A stretch of DNA of 64,000 bases from Pseudactinotalea terrae. GTDB taxonomy: Bacteria > Actinomycetota > Actinomycetes > Actinomycetales > Beutenbergiaceae. Position numbers and translations under genes: made by a program. Below the pieces are notes generated by a model that saw only the letters and a list, made by a program, of their open reading frames with translations, was not told where the DNA came from and ran no database searches. Below are positions 1-8,520 of the stretch, in pieces (within the stretch, counting starts at the first letter, position 1; each line of letters opens with the position of its first letter). Where the stretch lies: positions 1,426,001-1,490,000 of the forward strand of contig NZ_WNXZ01000001.1 in NCBI RefSeq assembly GCF_009733845.1. Direction: 5' to 3'.

Positions 1-16
1 GGCTCCGGCGTGTCCG

Positions 17-22
17 TAGGGT
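17..22 (+). promoter_or_regulatory. -10 element of leaderless aminotransferase mRNA
   Basis: TAGGGT fits the TANNNT -10 pattern and ends 7 nt before an ATG at 30. Transcription would start at or next to that ATG. This favours ATG 30 over the in-frame GTG at 21, which overlaps the hexamer. Confidence 0.5.
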
Positions 23-29
23 GGCGTCC

Positions 30-1274
30 ATGGCACCAGCAGGACCGTGGCGGGCAGCCGCCGCAGCAGCCGGGCTCCTCGGCGAGGACGGTATCGCGCG
101 ACCCACGATCTTCGCCGAGATGTCGGCCCTCGCGCTGGCGACCGGAGCGATCAACCTCGGCCAGGGCTTCCCCGACGACGACGGGCCGGAGTCGGTCAAG
201 CGGGTCGCCGCGGACGCGCTGCTCGGCGGGCTGAACCAGTACCCGCCCGGTCCTGGCATCCCCGAGCTGCGCCGGGCGATCGCGGCCCACCAGTCTCGCC
301 ACTACGGGCTCGATCTCGACGTCGAGGACGAGATCCTCGTGACCACGGGCGCCACCGAGGCGATCGCGGCCACCCTGCTCGCCCTGGTCTCCCCCGGCGA
401 CGGCGTCATCACCCTCGAGCCGTTCTACGACGCGTACGCCGCGATGATCGCCCTCGCCGGTGGCGAGCACCTCACGGTGCCGCTGCATCCCACGGTGCAG
501 GGTTTTCGGCCCGACCTCCAGGCCCTCGTCGAGGCGGCCGCCCATCCCGCCGCGCGGATCGTGCTGCTCAACTCGCCGCACAACCCGACGGGCGCGGTGC
601 TGGCACCCGCGGAGCTGCAGCGGGTCGCGGACCTCGCGATCGAGCACGGTCTGATCGTCGTGACCGACGAGGTGTACGAACACCTGACGTTCGACGGCGT
701 GACGCACGTCCCGATCGCGACGCTGCCGGGAATGGCGGAGCGCACGCTGACGATCTCCTCGGTCGGCAAGACCTTCTCGTTCACCGGGTGGAAGGTCGGT
801 TGGGTGAGCGGTCCCGCGAGACTGGTCGATGCCGTCAGGGCGGTCAAGCAGTTCCTCACCTACGTCTCGGGCGCACCGTTCCAGCCCGCCGTCGCGCATG
901 CGCTGGACCTGGAGACCACCGACGAGCCGGAGGCCGGCTACGTCGCGCAGCTGGCCGCCTCGCTCGCACGGCGTCGCGATCTGCTCGTCGACGCCTTGGA
1001 GGGCGCCGGCATGAGTACGGTGCGCCCCGAGGGGACCTACTTCGTGATCGCGGACGCCACCGGTGTGATCGAGCGCCTCGGGCTGGCCGATGCCGCCGCG
1101 CTGTGCCGCGCCATGCCCGAGCTGTGCGGCGTGGTCGCGGTGCCGGTCTCGGCGTTCACGCGCGCCGGGTCCGCCTCGGCCACGGCGTTGCGCAACCACG
1201 TGCGCTTCACGTTCACGAAGTCGGAGGCGAGCATCCGCCAGGCGGCGCTCAGGCTCCCGCGCCTGGCGGGGTGA
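30..1274 (+). CDS. PLP-dependent class I/II aminotransferase
   Basis: Predicted fold type I pyridoxal-phosphate aminotransferase of 414 aa, the usual length for the family. Visible landmarks are NSPHNPTG (substrate/PLP loop), TDEVYEHL (Asp that contacts the PLP ring nitrogen) and SSVGKTFSFTGWKVGW, in which Lys247 should form the Schiff base. The last motif resembles the kynurenine/methionine aminotransferase subgroup (YbdL, CCBL-like), but the substrate cannot be read from sequence. The ATG at 30 is preferred because a -10-like hexamer lies 7 nt upstream; a GTG at 21 would add three residues. It converges on the GNAT gene with a 3-nt gap and is not part of the dcw operon. Confidence 0.9.
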   Translation: MAPAGPWRAAAAAAGLLGEDGIARPTIFAEMSALALATGAINLGQGFPDDDGPESVKRVAADALLGGLNQYPPGPGIPELRRAIAAHQSRHYGLDLDVEDEILVTTGATEAIAATLLALVSPGDGVITLEPFYDAYAAMIALAGGEHLTVPLHPTVQGFRPDLQALVEAAAHPAARIVLLNSPHNPTGAVLAPAELQRVADLAIEHGLIVVTDEVYEHLTFDGVTHVPIATLPGMAERTLTISSVGKTFSFTGWKVGWVSGPARLVDAVRAVKQFLTYVSGAPFQPAVAHALDLETTDEPEAGYVAQLAASLARRRDLLVDALEGAGMSTVRPEGTYFVIADATGVIERLGLADAAALCRAMPELCGVVAVPVSAFTRAGSASATALRNHVRFTFTKSEASIRQAALRLPRLAG

Positions 1275-1277
1275 GCC

Positions 1278-1763
1278 TCAGCCGCTGAGCGTCTTGCTCG
1301 CGTCGCGGTGCCAGATCCGGGCGTCGAGGTAGCGCTCGGCGGCGACCGTGTAGCCGAGCGCCTCGTAGAACGGGATCGCGGTCTCCTGGGCGGACAGCTC
1401 CACGCGCACCGCACCACGGTCGGCGTGCTCCGTCAGGGCGATCCGCTCGATCTCGGCCATCAGCGCGCGCCCGACCCCGAGCCCCCGCCCGGACCGACGC
1501 ACCGCCACCCGACCCACGTGGACCACCCCAGGATGCGCGGGGTCGGTCAGGAGCCGCGCGGTGCCGACCGGTGAGCCGTCGCGGGCGACGGCGAGCACGT
1601 GGGTCGTGGTGGCCGCAGCGTCGAGGGCATCGTGCTCCTCCTCGAGCGTCACGCCCTGCTCGCCGACGAACACCTCCTCGCGGATCTCGAACGCTGCCGC
1701 CATGTCGGCGTCGGTGCTGATCCGCCGCACGATCACGCGGCCATCCGCCTCCGGGGCGCTCAT
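1278..1763 (-). CDS. GNAT family N-acetyltransferase
   Basis: 161-aa single-domain GNAT acyltransferase. The acetyl-CoA pyrophosphate loop is [12 protein letters not shown] at residues 89-100, preceded by the beta strand VVHVGRVAV. The end carries the usual [10 protein letters not shown] motif. The family acetylates amines or protein N-termini; the substrate is unknown here, although the [12 protein letters not shown] start is typical of the ElaA/YjcF-like group. The ATG overlaps the TGA of the upstream pseudouridine synthase gene (ATGA), so translation is probably coupled and it is the last gene of the dcw-downstream operon. A longer reading frame upstream is an out-of-frame shadow of the pseudouridine synthase gene. 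Confidence 0.85.
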   Translation of the reverse strand: MSAPEADGRVIVRRISTDADMAAAFEIREEVFVGEQGVTLEEEHDALDAAATTTHVLAVARDGSPVGTARLLTDPAHPGVVHVGRVAVRRSGRGLGVGRALMAEIERIALTEHADRGAVRVELSAQETAIPFYEALGYTVAAERYLDARIWHRDASKTLSG

Positions 1764-2677
1764 CTGCGCAGCACCTCGAGCGCGTGGGCGAGATCCTCCG
1801 GGTACTCGCTGCTGACCTCGGTCCAGAGCCCCGTGCGCGGATGGTCGAAGCCCAGACGCATCGCGTGCAGCCACTGCCGCTGCAGCCCGACCTGCTCCGC
1901 GAGCACGGGGTCCGCACCGTAGGTGAGGTCGCCCACGCAGGGGTGCCCGATCGCCGAGCTGTGCACCCGGATCTGGTGGGTACGACCGGTCTCGAGATGG
2001 ATCTCCAGCAGGCTGGCAGCGCGCAGTCCCTCGAGCGTCTCGTAGTGCGTGACGCTGGGCTTGCCGTCGCTCACCACGGCCCACCTGTAGTCGTGTGTCG
2101 GGTGGCGCCCGATCGGGGCGTCGATCGTGCCCTTGCTCGGGTCGGGATGCCCCTGCACCAGCGCATGGTAGATCTTGGCGACCGTGCGCTCCTTGAACGC
2201 ACGCTTGAGCACCGAGTAGGCGAGCTCGCTCTTGGCGACGACCATCAGCCCCGAGGTGCCGACATCGAGCCGGTGCACGATCCCCTGCCGCTCGGCGGCT
2301 CCCGACGTCGAGATCCGGTAGCCCGCGGCCGCGAGCCCGCCGACCACGGTCGGGCCGGTCCACCCCGGGCTCGGGTGCGCCGCGACCCCCACGGGCTTGC
2401 TCACCACCACCACGTCCTCGTCGTCGAGCATCACCTGCATCCCCGGGATCGGCTCGGGCCGTGTCGCGACCACGTCGGGGTCCGGCAGCTCGATCTCGAG
2501 CCAGGAACCGGGCAGCAGCCGGTGCGACTTGCCGACGACGAGGCCGTCGACCAGCACCGCACCCGCCTCCGCGAGCTCGGCGGCCTTGGTACGGCTCAGT
2601 CCGAGCAGCCGCGCGAGCGCGGCGTCGAGGCGGTCACCGGCGAGACCGTCGGGTACCGGGAGGGACCGGACCGGCAT
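1760..2677 (-). CDS. rluD: RluA/RluD family 23S rRNA pseudouridine synthase
   Basis: 305 aa. An N-terminal S4 RNA-binding domain spans about residues 12-60 ([29 protein letters not shown] in two stretches). The catalytic domain carries the family motif HRLDVGTSG, with catalytic Asp138 in HRLD. RluA-family enzymes convert uridine to pseudouridine in 23S rRNA; in E. coli RluD acts on helix 69. The lspA-rluD order is common in actinobacteria. ATG 2677 lies 3 nt after the lspA stop, and the 3' end overlaps the GNAT start by 4 nt. Exact target uridines are inferred from the family. Confidence 0.9.
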   Translation of the reverse strand: MPVRSLPVPDGLAGDRLDAALARLLGLSRTKAAELAEAGAVLVDGLVVGKSHRLLPGSWLEIELPDPDVVATRPEPIPGMQVMLDDEDVVVVSKPVGVAAHPSPGWTGPTVVGGLAAAGYRISTSGAAERQGIVHRLDVGTSGLMVVAKSELAYSVLKRAFKERTVAKIYHALVQGHPDPSKGTIDAPIGRHPTHDYRWAVVSDGKPSVTHYETLEGLRAASLLEIHLETGRTHQIRVHSSAIGHPCVGDLTYGADPVLAEQVGLQRQWLHAMRLGFDHPRTGLWTEVSSEYPEDLAHALEVLRR

Positions 2678-2680
2678 CGC

Positions 2681-3307
2681 TCAGTCCGCATCCTTCTCGA
2701 CAGCCGGGGTGGGCTCGCGCTCGTCGGTCTCGGTGTCCGTCGGCTGCGACTCCTCGGCCGCCACCTTGCCGTGCTCCCCGCCGGACCCGGCGTCGGCGGC
2801 CAGGTGCCGCGTGCCGTCGACGCCGACACCCAGGAACGCGAGGATCGCCATGGCGACGGCGGCGCCCACGATGGCGATATCGGCCACATTCCCGACGAAC
2901 CAGCCGTTGTAGTTGAGGAAGTCGACCACGTGACCCTGCGGGAAGCCCGGGTCCCGGAACAGCCGGTCACCCAGGTTGCCGAGGTTGCCACCGAGCAGCG
3001 CCCCGAGCGCGAAGGCCCAGCCGCGCGAGTTCAGCTTGCGGGAGATGCGCACGATCACCACGGTGACCACGACCGCGACGAGCGTGAAGATCCACGTGCT
3101 GCCCGTCGCGAAGGAGAACGCAGCGCCCGGGTTGAAGACCAGCTGCAGCCCGAAGAAGTCGCCGAGCAGCGGGATGTACTCCCCTGGCTCCAGGCGTGCC
3201 ACCACGAGAGTCTTGCTCGCCTGGTCCACCACGAGGACGCCGGCCGCCAGCAGCCCGAGGGCCACCAGCAACCGGCGTCGTCGCGGTTGGTCGTGCGGGG
3301 CGCTCAC
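2681..3307 (-). CDS. lspA: lipoprotein signal peptidase II
   Basis: Membrane aspartyl protease that cleaves signal peptides of diacylglyceryl-modified prolipoproteins. Four hydrophobic segments are visible. The conserved catalytic aspartates are Asp114 in GNLGDR and Asp143 in GNVADIAI, with the D-Q-A-S-K motif near residue 28. I chose GTG 3307 (208 aa) because it starts just after the divIVA stop; the frame remains open to an ATG at 3388 inside divIVA. The C-terminal 50 residues form a long Glu/Asp/Thr-rich hydrophilic tail absent from E. coli LspA, presumably cytoplasmic. It lies between divIVA and the pseudouridine synthase gene in one operon. Confidence 0.92.
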   Translation of the reverse strand: MSAPHDQPRRRRLLVALGLLAAGVLVVDQASKTLVVARLEPGEYIPLLGDFFGLQLVFNPGAAFSFATGSTWIFTLVAVVVTVVIVRISRKLNSRGWAFALGALLGGNLGNLGDRLFRDPGFPQGHVVDFLNYNGWFVGNVADIAIVGAAVAMAILAFLGVGVDGTRHLAADAGSGGEHGKVAAEESQPTDTETDEREPTPAVEKDAD

Positions 3308-3323
3308 GCCCGCGGGGAACCGC

Positions 3324-3998
3324 TCACGGACGGCGAGCCTCGGACTCACCCGGGCCGGCGCCGGCGACCGAGCCGCGGCCCTCGACATCGTTGAGCAGGC
3401 CCTCGAGGTAGCTCTTCAGGCGCGTGCGGTAGTCGCGCTCGAAGCCACGGAGCTCGTCGATCTTGCGCTCGAGCAGCGACCGCTCGCCCTCGAGCTGGCC
3501 CAGCGTGCGGTTCCGGGTCTCCTCGGCCTCGCGCGCGACGCGCTCCGCCTCGGCGCGGGCCTCGCCCAGGATGCGGTCGGCCTCGGCGCGACCGTTGTTC
3601 ACGTACTCGTCGTGCACGCGCTGCGCGAGCGCGATCAGGCCGGTGGCCGACTCGGGCTCACCGCCGGACGCTGCCGAGGGCGCCTGCGAGAGCGACGCGA
3701 TGTCGGGCTCGGGCGCAGCCTCGGGCTGCGGCTCGTCCTCGACAGGCGCCTCCTGCACGGCGTCCATCTGCTGCGTCTGCTGCTCCGCGACCGCGGCCGG
3801 GGCGGCACTGCTCGCGCCTGCGCCCGTCTGCGCAGCCTCGAGCTTGGTCTTGAGCTCGGCGTTCTCAGCATCCAGCGCACGAAGCGTGTTGACCACCTCG
3901 TCGAGGAAGTCGTCGACCTCGTCCTGGTCGTAGCCCTCACGGAACTTGGTCGGCTGGAACTTCTTGTTGAGGACGTCGTCTGCTGTCAGCAGCGCCAT
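3324..3998 (-). CDS. divIVA: DivIVA/Wag31 polar growth protein
   Basis: 224-aa coiled-coil protein that marks curved membrane at poles and septa and recruits the elongation machinery in actinobacteria. The N-terminal DivIVA domain is clear: LTADDVLNKKFQPTKFREGY, then QDEVDDFLDEVV. After an Ala/Glu/Pro-rich linker (about 70-115) a long coiled coil (about 120-205) follows, rich in RAEADRILGEARAEAERVAR-type heptads. ATG 3998 is preceded by a GAGGTGA ribosome site. It is the usual gene downstream of yggT in actinobacterial dcw clusters. Confidence 0.95.
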   Translation of the reverse strand: MALLTADDVLNKKFQPTKFREGYDQDEVDDFLDEVVNTLRALDAENAELKTKLEAAQTGAGASSAAPAAVAEQQTQQMDAVQEAPVEDEPQPEAAPEPDIASLSQAPSAASGGEPESATGLIALAQRVHDEYVNNGRAEADRILGEARAEAERVAREAEETRNRTLGQLEGERSLLERKIDELRGFERDYRTRLKSYLEGLLNDVEGRGSVAGAGPGESEARRP

Positions 3999-4047
3999 GT
4001 CGTCACCTCGGTGTCATTCGTCGTTCGGCTGGTTGCCAGGGATCACG

Positions 4048-4068
4048 CTAGCCCATGAAACGGGCTAG
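4048..4068 (-). terminator. short hairpin at yggT stop
   Basis: CTAGCCC and GGGCTAG form a perfect 7-bp stem with a 7-nt loop. It overlaps the yggT stop codon and sits just before divIVA. There is no T tract, so it may be a processing or attenuating hairpin that separates divIVA expression from the upstream genes. Confidence 0.35.
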
Positions 4069-4361
4069 AACCGCACCATCAAACTGCTCAGCAGCGCCAG
4101 TCCCAGGGAGCAGGCGATCATGACGAGCAGGAAAGCGACGTCGAGGGCGACGCCGCCGATGCGGATGGGCTTGATGCGCCTGCGGAGCCACCGCAGCGGC
4201 GGATCCGTCACCGAGTACACCCCTTCTGCGATGACGAGGCTCACCCCGCTCGGCTTCCAGTCGCGCGCGAAGACCTGGATCCAGTCATAGACGAGACGGA
4301 TCAGCATCGCCACGACGAACAGCAGCAGGAGCAGGTAGGCGATTCCGAAGACCCACCGCAT
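4065..4361 (-). CDS. yggT: YggT family membrane protein
   Basis: 98 aa with two hydrophobic segments (about 5-25 and 72-95) around a central motif RWLRRRIKPIRIGGVALD. YggT proteins sit between sepF and divIVA in nearly all actinobacterial dcw clusters and are associated with septal membrane factors; their biochemical role is not established. It starts 12 nt after the sepF stop. Confidence 0.85.
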   Translation of the reverse strand: MRWVFGIAYLLLLLFVVAMLIRLVYDWIQVFARDWKPSGVSLVIAEGVYSVTDPPLRWLRRRIKPIRIGGVALDVAFLLVMIACSLGLALLSSLMVRF

Positions 4362-4373
4362 CGTTGAGGTGGC

Positions 4374-4853
4374 TCAGCTCTGGTTGAAGAAACGGGCGTG
4401 CGTGACCTCGGGCTCCGAGGACTCCGCGGCGATCTCGACCGAGGCCGGAGAGAGCAGGAACACCTTGTTCGTCACGCGCTCGATCGCCCCACGCAGGCCG
4501 AAGACCAGGCCGGCGGAGAAGTCGACGAGTCGCTTCGCCTCGCCGTCGGACATGTCGGTGAGGTTCATGATCACGGGCGTACCGGAGCGGAACGCCTCAC
4601 CGATGACCTTGGCGTCGTTGTAGTTGCGCGGGTGCACGGTGGTGATCCGACGCAGCGGACCGCCGTCGAAGCGCGCGGCCGCGCGGTTGATCGGGGTGAC
4701 CTCGGCGCTCGGGGTGGCTTCCTCGTACTCCTCGTAGGAGTCCTCGTAGGCGGGCTCCTCGGCATAGCCGCGGGCCTCCGCCGAGGTCTCCTGCTCGCGG
4801 TCGGCCTCGGAAAGGCCGAGGTACAGCATCGTCTTGCGCAGCGCTCCGGCCAT
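4374..4853 (-). CDS. sepF: cell division protein SepF
   Basis: FtsZ-binding membrane anchor that tethers the Z-ring and, in actinobacteria lacking FtsA, takes over its role. The N-terminal amphipathic helix [14 protein letters not shown] matches the start of Streptomyces SepF. It is followed by an acidic Tyr/Glu linker and the C-terminal SepF fold (about 65-150) with [20 protein letters not shown] and [14 protein letters not shown] chose ATG 4853 (159 aa) over ATG 4865 because GGGAG lies 5 nt upstream and the conserved helix begins there. It directly follows ftsZ; the pgeF and yggS genes often found between them are absent. Confidence 0.93.
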   Translation of the reverse strand: MAGALRKTMLYLGLSEADREQETSAEARGYAEEPAYEDSYEEYEEATPSAEVTPINRAAARFDGGPLRRITTVHPRNYNDAKVIGEAFRSGTPVIMNLTDMSDGEAKRLVDFSAGLVFGLRGAIERVTNKVFLLSPASVEIAAESSEPEVTHARFFNQS

Positions 4854-4956
4854 GCCTACTCCCATTGAACGTCGGTACGTCTCGTCACTCGCACGCTAGA
4901 CCAGCGATCCAGCGCGGTTCGGCAGGGGGTGCGGCGTGTCGCCGCACCACCCGCCA

Positions 4957-6159
4957 TTACTTGAGGAAGTCCGGGATGTCGAGGTCGTCCGCCGCCGGAC
5001 GACGGCGGGGCTGCTCCTCGACGACCTGCGGCACCTCGACCGGTCGCTGCTGCGGCTGCACGACCTCGGTCTCGACCGTGCTCGGCGCGCTCGGCTCCGC
5101 CAGCGCCTCGTCGGCAGCGGGCTCGATCACCACGGGAGCGGTGCGGACGGCACCCTCGACGGGGGCCGACCGGGGCTCGCTGACCGGGCGGGTGGGATTG
5201 GTGGCCCCGGGTGCCGCGTTGTCGAACCCGGCCGCGATCACGGTGACGCGCACCTCGTCGCCGAGGGCGTCGTCGATGACGGCACCGAAGATGATGTTCG
5301 CCTCGGGGTGCGCGGCCTCCTGCACCAGCCTCGCCGCCTCGTGGATCTCGAACAGCCCGAGGTCGCTGCCACCCTGGATGGACAGGAGCACACCGTGCGC
5401 GCCGTCGATCGAGGCCTCCAGCAGCGGCGACGAGATCGCGAGCTCGGAGGCCTGCACCGCGCGGTCGTCACCTCGGGCAGATCCGATGCCCATCAGCGCG
5501 GAGCCGGCGCCCTGCATCACGGACTTGACGTCGGCGAAGTCGAGGTTGATCAGACCCGGGGTGGTGATGAGGTCGGTGATGCCCTGGACACCGGAGAGCA
5601 ACACCTGGTCGGCCGACTTGAAGGCATCGAGGACCGAGACGTTGCGGTCGCTGATGCTGAGCAGCCGGTCGTTCGGGATCACGATCAGGGTGTCGACCTC
5701 GGCACGGAGCGCGTCGATGCCCGAGTCGGCCTGCGTGCCGCGTCGACGCCCCTCGAAGGTGAACGGGCGCGTCACCACACCGATCGTCAGGGCGCCGAGG
5801 GAGCGGGCGATCTTCGCGACCACCGGGGCACCACCGGTACCGGTGCCGCCGCCCTCGCCCGCAGTCACGAAGACCATGTCGGCGCCGCGCAGCACCTCCT
5901 CGATGTCCTCGGCGTGGTCCTCGGCGGCCTTCTTGCCGACCTCGGGATCCGCGCCGGCGCCGAGCCCGCGCGTGAGCTCGCGGCCGACGTCGAGCTTGAC
6001 GTCCGCATCGCTCATCAGCAGGGCCTGAGCATCGGTGTTGACGGCGATGAACTCCACGCCCTTCAGCCCGACCTCGATCATGCGGTTGACGGCGTTGACA
6101 CCGCCGCCGCCGATGCCGACCACCTTGATGACCGCTAGGTAGTTCTGGGGTGCCGCCAC
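4957..6159 (-). CDS. ftsZ: cell division GTPase FtsZ
   Basis: 400-aa bacterial tubulin that forms the cytokinetic ring. The N-terminal GTPase domain shows [13 protein letters not shown] (13-27) and the tubulin signature [10 protein letters not shown] (101-110). The T7 loop [12 protein letters not shown] supplies catalytic aspartates to the neighbouring subunit. A variable acidic/Pro linker (about 310-385) leads to the C-terminal peptide [10 protein letters not shown], the SepF-binding tail. The start is GTG with an AGAGGGA site. A 160-bp intergenic region with a repeat element lies upstream, so ftsZ probably has its own promoter. Confidence 0.98.
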   Translation of the reverse strand: MAAPQNYLAVIKVVGIGGGGVNAVNRMIEVGLKGVEFIAVNTDAQALLMSDADVKLDVGRELTRGLGAGADPEVGKKAAEDHAEDIEEVLRGADMVFVTAGEGGGTGTGGAPVVAKIARSLGALTIGVVTRPFTFEGRRRGTQADSGIDALRAEVDTLIVIPNDRLLSISDRNVSVLDAFKSADQVLLSGVQGITDLITTPGLINLDFADVKSVMQGAGSALMGIGSARGDDRAVQASELAISSPLLEASIDGAHGVLLSIQGGSDLGLFEIHEAARLVQEAAHPEANIIFGAVIDDALGDEVRVTVIAAGFDNAAPGATNPTRPVSEPRSAPVEGAVRTAPVVIEPAADEALAEPSAPSTVETEVVQPQQRPVEVPQVVEEQPRRRPAADDLDIPDFLK

Positions 6160-6194
6160 GTCTGTCCCTCTCGCCGTTTCATGCCCTGACTCAC

Positions 6195-6231
6195 ACTCTC
6201 AACCTTCAACCTCAACCTGAGGGTGAGAGTT
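6195..6231 (-). promoter_or_regulatory. dyad and GGTTGA repeats upstream of ftsZ
   Basis: Read on the minus strand this AT-richer stretch has the imperfect dyad arms AACTCTCACCCTCA and TGAAGGTTGAGAGT. Between and within them lie three direct GGTTGA copies. It sits 36-72 nt upstream of the ftsZ start, in the longest gap inside the dcw cluster. A role as ftsZ promoter element or operator is inferred from position. Confidence 0.45.
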
Positions 6232-6319
6232 ATGTCATTTCTGATCGCGATGACGGTAGGTCCGCAACCCCGCTCAGACAACGACCGCGCTGGGCGTGTC
6301 GGAACGCGAACGTCCGGGC

Positions 6320-7156
6320 TCAGCGCGTGATCGGGCTGAGCGGGGCCGAGACGTCATAGACCTCGGCATCGACCGGCAGCAGGATCTCGAGCGCCGCGGA
6401 CTTCAGGTCGTTCTCCTCGGCACTCCCCCACACCACACGGGCGCCGGAGTCCAGCACGAACTCGACCTCGTGCGCCGTCGTCGCCGACGCCGACGCGACC
6501 TGCTCGAGGATGCCCGCCGGCAGCGCGGCCATCACCGTCAGCACGGCATCGAGCGCTGCGGCGGTGTCCTCGGTGCCCAGCGGCACCTCGACCACCGGCA
6601 CGCCCTCGGCCGGTGCGTCGGTCGTGACGAGCGCGACGCCGTCGCTGTCCAGCAGCACGAAGCCGCCGTCCTGTGCCACGGTCGCGACCGGCACCCGGGG
6701 CTCGATCGTGACCACCAGCCCGTGCGGGAACGCGCGCTCCACCGTGGCGTCGCGCACCCCGGCGATCTCGAGCAGCTGCTCCCGGAGCGCCGCGGTATCG
6801 ACCCGCAGCAGGGGCTGTCCCTGCGCGGGCGTCACCACCGCCAGCACCTCCTCGGTGGTCGCGATCTCGTTGGTCCCGGCCACCTCGATGGCGCCGGCAC
6901 GCAAGGCGAGCCACGGGGAGGCGAGCAGCACGTAGCCGGCACCCGCGATCAGCAGCACCACGGTCGCGACAGCCACGATCGACCTGATGCGCAGTCGACG
7001 GCGGGCGCGCTGCCGCTCCGCGAGCCGGTCGGTCAGGCCGGTCAGGAGCGCGTCGCGCTGGGCCGGAGGGCGCCGAGCCTCCTCGCGCTCGGCCACCTTG
7101 CCGGCGGACCGCTCGGCGCGGGTGGCCGGGGCGAACGACGGCGGCCGGCGGCTCAT
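6320..7156 (-). CDS. ftsQ: cell division protein FtsQ (DivIB)
   Basis: 278-aa bitopic division protein that links FtsL and the FtsW/FtsI synthase to the divisome. A basic cytoplasmic N-terminus (about 1-57) is followed by one membrane helix (about 58-80). The POTRA domain begins at AGAIEVAGTNEIATTEEV, with the conserved WPHG-like AFPHGLVVTIEPRVPVA. The ATG overlaps the murC stop (ATGA). The order murC-ftsQ-ftsZ is the canonical one. Confidence 0.95.
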   Translation of the reverse strand: MSRRPPSFAPATRAERSAGKVAEREEARRPPAQRDALLTGLTDRLAERQRARRRLRIRSIVAVATVVLLIAGAGYVLLASPWLALRAGAIEVAGTNEIATTEEVLAVVTPAQGQPLLRVDTAALREQLLEIAGVRDATVERAFPHGLVVTIEPRVPVATVAQDGGFVLLDSDGVALVTTDAPAEGVPVVEVPLGTEDTAAALDAVLTVMAALPAGILEQVASASATTAHEVEFVLDSGARVVWGSAEENDLKSAALEILLPVDAEVYDVSAPLSPITR

Positions 7157-8520
7157 GACCGTTCCCTCGCCTCGAGGCTCGCGAGGATCACCCCGGCGAG
7201 CTCGGTCACGTCGCCCGCACCGATGGTCATGACGAGATCCCCGGGTCGGGCGAGCCCGGCGGCGGTCTCGGCCGCCTCCACACGCTCCGGCACGTAGCGT
7301 GAGCCGGGCAGGCGGTCGGTGATGAGCGTGGACGAGACGCCCGGCCGTGGCGCCTCTCGTGCGCCGTAGATCGCGGTGAGGACCACCTCGTCTGCGCTGC
7401 GCAGGGACTCGGCGAACTCGGCGGCGAAGTCGATCGTGCGCGAGTACAGGTGCGGCTGGAACAGCACGATCAGCCGACCGTCACCCGCAGCCCGGCGCCC
7501 TGTCGCGACAGCGGCTCCCACCTTGGTGGGGTTGTGGGCGTAGTCGTCGACCACGCGGACGCCGGCCACCGTGCCGCGGTCCTGGAACCGCCGCGCGGTG
7601 CCCTCGAAGGTACCGAGCGCGCGAGCCATCGTGGCGCCGTCGACCCCGAGAGCCACGCCGGCGCACCAGGCGGCGGCGGCGTTGCGGACGTTGTGCTCGC
7701 CTGGGACCGCCAGCACGAGCTCGACATCGCCGTCGGGACCGTGCAGCACCGCGCTGGACCCTGCGGGGCCGAGCTCGCGGATCGTGAGAGAGATGTCGGC
7801 GCCCTCGCTCGTGCCGTAGGTCTGCACCCGCACCCCTGCCCTGGCGGCCGAGGCCGCGAGCCGTGCCGCTCCTGGGTCGTCGGAGCACGCGACCAGCAGC
7901 CCACCGGGCCTGATCGTGCCGGCGAACTCCACGAAGGCCGCCTCGAACGCCTCGGCGCTGCCGTAGTGGTCGAGGTGGTCGGGCTCGATGTTGGTGACGA
8001 CACCGACCCGTGGCGCGTAGCGCAGGAACGATCCGTCGGACTCGTCGGCCTCGGCCACGAAGGCGCTGCCCTGCCCCAGGTGCGCGCCGGTGCCGAGCGC
8101 GAGCACCGTGCCCCCGATCGCGAACGACGGGTCGGTCCCGGCAGCCTGCAGCGCGACCGCCAACATCGCCGAGGTGGTGGTCTTGCCGTGCGCACCCGCC
8201 ACGGCGACGACGTCGAGCCCGGCCGCCGCCTGGGCGAGCGCCGTCGAGCGGTGCACCACCTCGATCCCGGCCGCGCGTGCCGCTGCTACCTCGGGGTTGT
8301 CCTCGCGGACGGCGGAGCTCACCACGAGCTGTGCGGCGCCCTTGACGTGGGCGGGATCGTGACCGACCCACACCTCCGCCCCGAGCGCGCGCAGCCGCTC
8401 GAGAGCCGCGGACTCACGTGCGTCGGAACCACTCACGGGCATGCCGCGCGCGAGCACGAGCTCGGCGACCACCGACATGCCCGCGCCCCCGATACCGACG
8501 AAGTGGACGCGGCCCGTCAT
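7153..8520 (-). CDS. murC: UDP-N-acetylmuramate-L-alanine ligase
   Basis: 455-aa ATP-dependent Mur ligase that adds L-Ala to UDP-MurNAc in the cytoplasm. Seen are the N-terminal Rossmann motif HFVGIGGAGMS (6-16), the P-loop GAHGKTTTSAML with Lys113, the EADESDGSF motif, TNIEPDHLDHYGS and the C-terminal DDYAHNPTKV and GAGD segments. All catalytic motifs are intact, in contrast to the murE-like gene in the same cluster. It is coupled by 4-nt overlaps to murG and ftsQ. Confidence 0.97.
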   Translation of the reverse strand: MTGRVHFVGIGGAGMSVVAELVLARGMPVSGSDARESAALERLRALGAEVWVGHDPAHVKGAAQLVVSSAVREDNPEVAAARAAGIEVVHRSTALAQAAAGLDVVAVAGAHGKTTTSAMLAVALQAAGTDPSFAIGGTVLALGTGAHLGQGSAFVAEADESDGSFLRYAPRVGVVTNIEPDHLDHYGSAEAFEAAFVEFAGTIRPGGLLVACSDDPGAARLAASAARAGVRVQTYGTSEGADISLTIRELGPAGSSAVLHGPDGDVELVLAVPGEHNVRNAAAAWCAGVALGVDGATMARALGTFEGTARRFQDRGTVAGVRVVDDYAHNPTKVGAAVATGRRAAGDGRLIVLFQPHLYSRTIDFAAEFAESLRSADEVVLTAIYGAREAPRPGVSSTLITDRLPGSRYVPERVEAAETAAGLARPGDLVMTIGAGDVTELAGVILASLEARERS

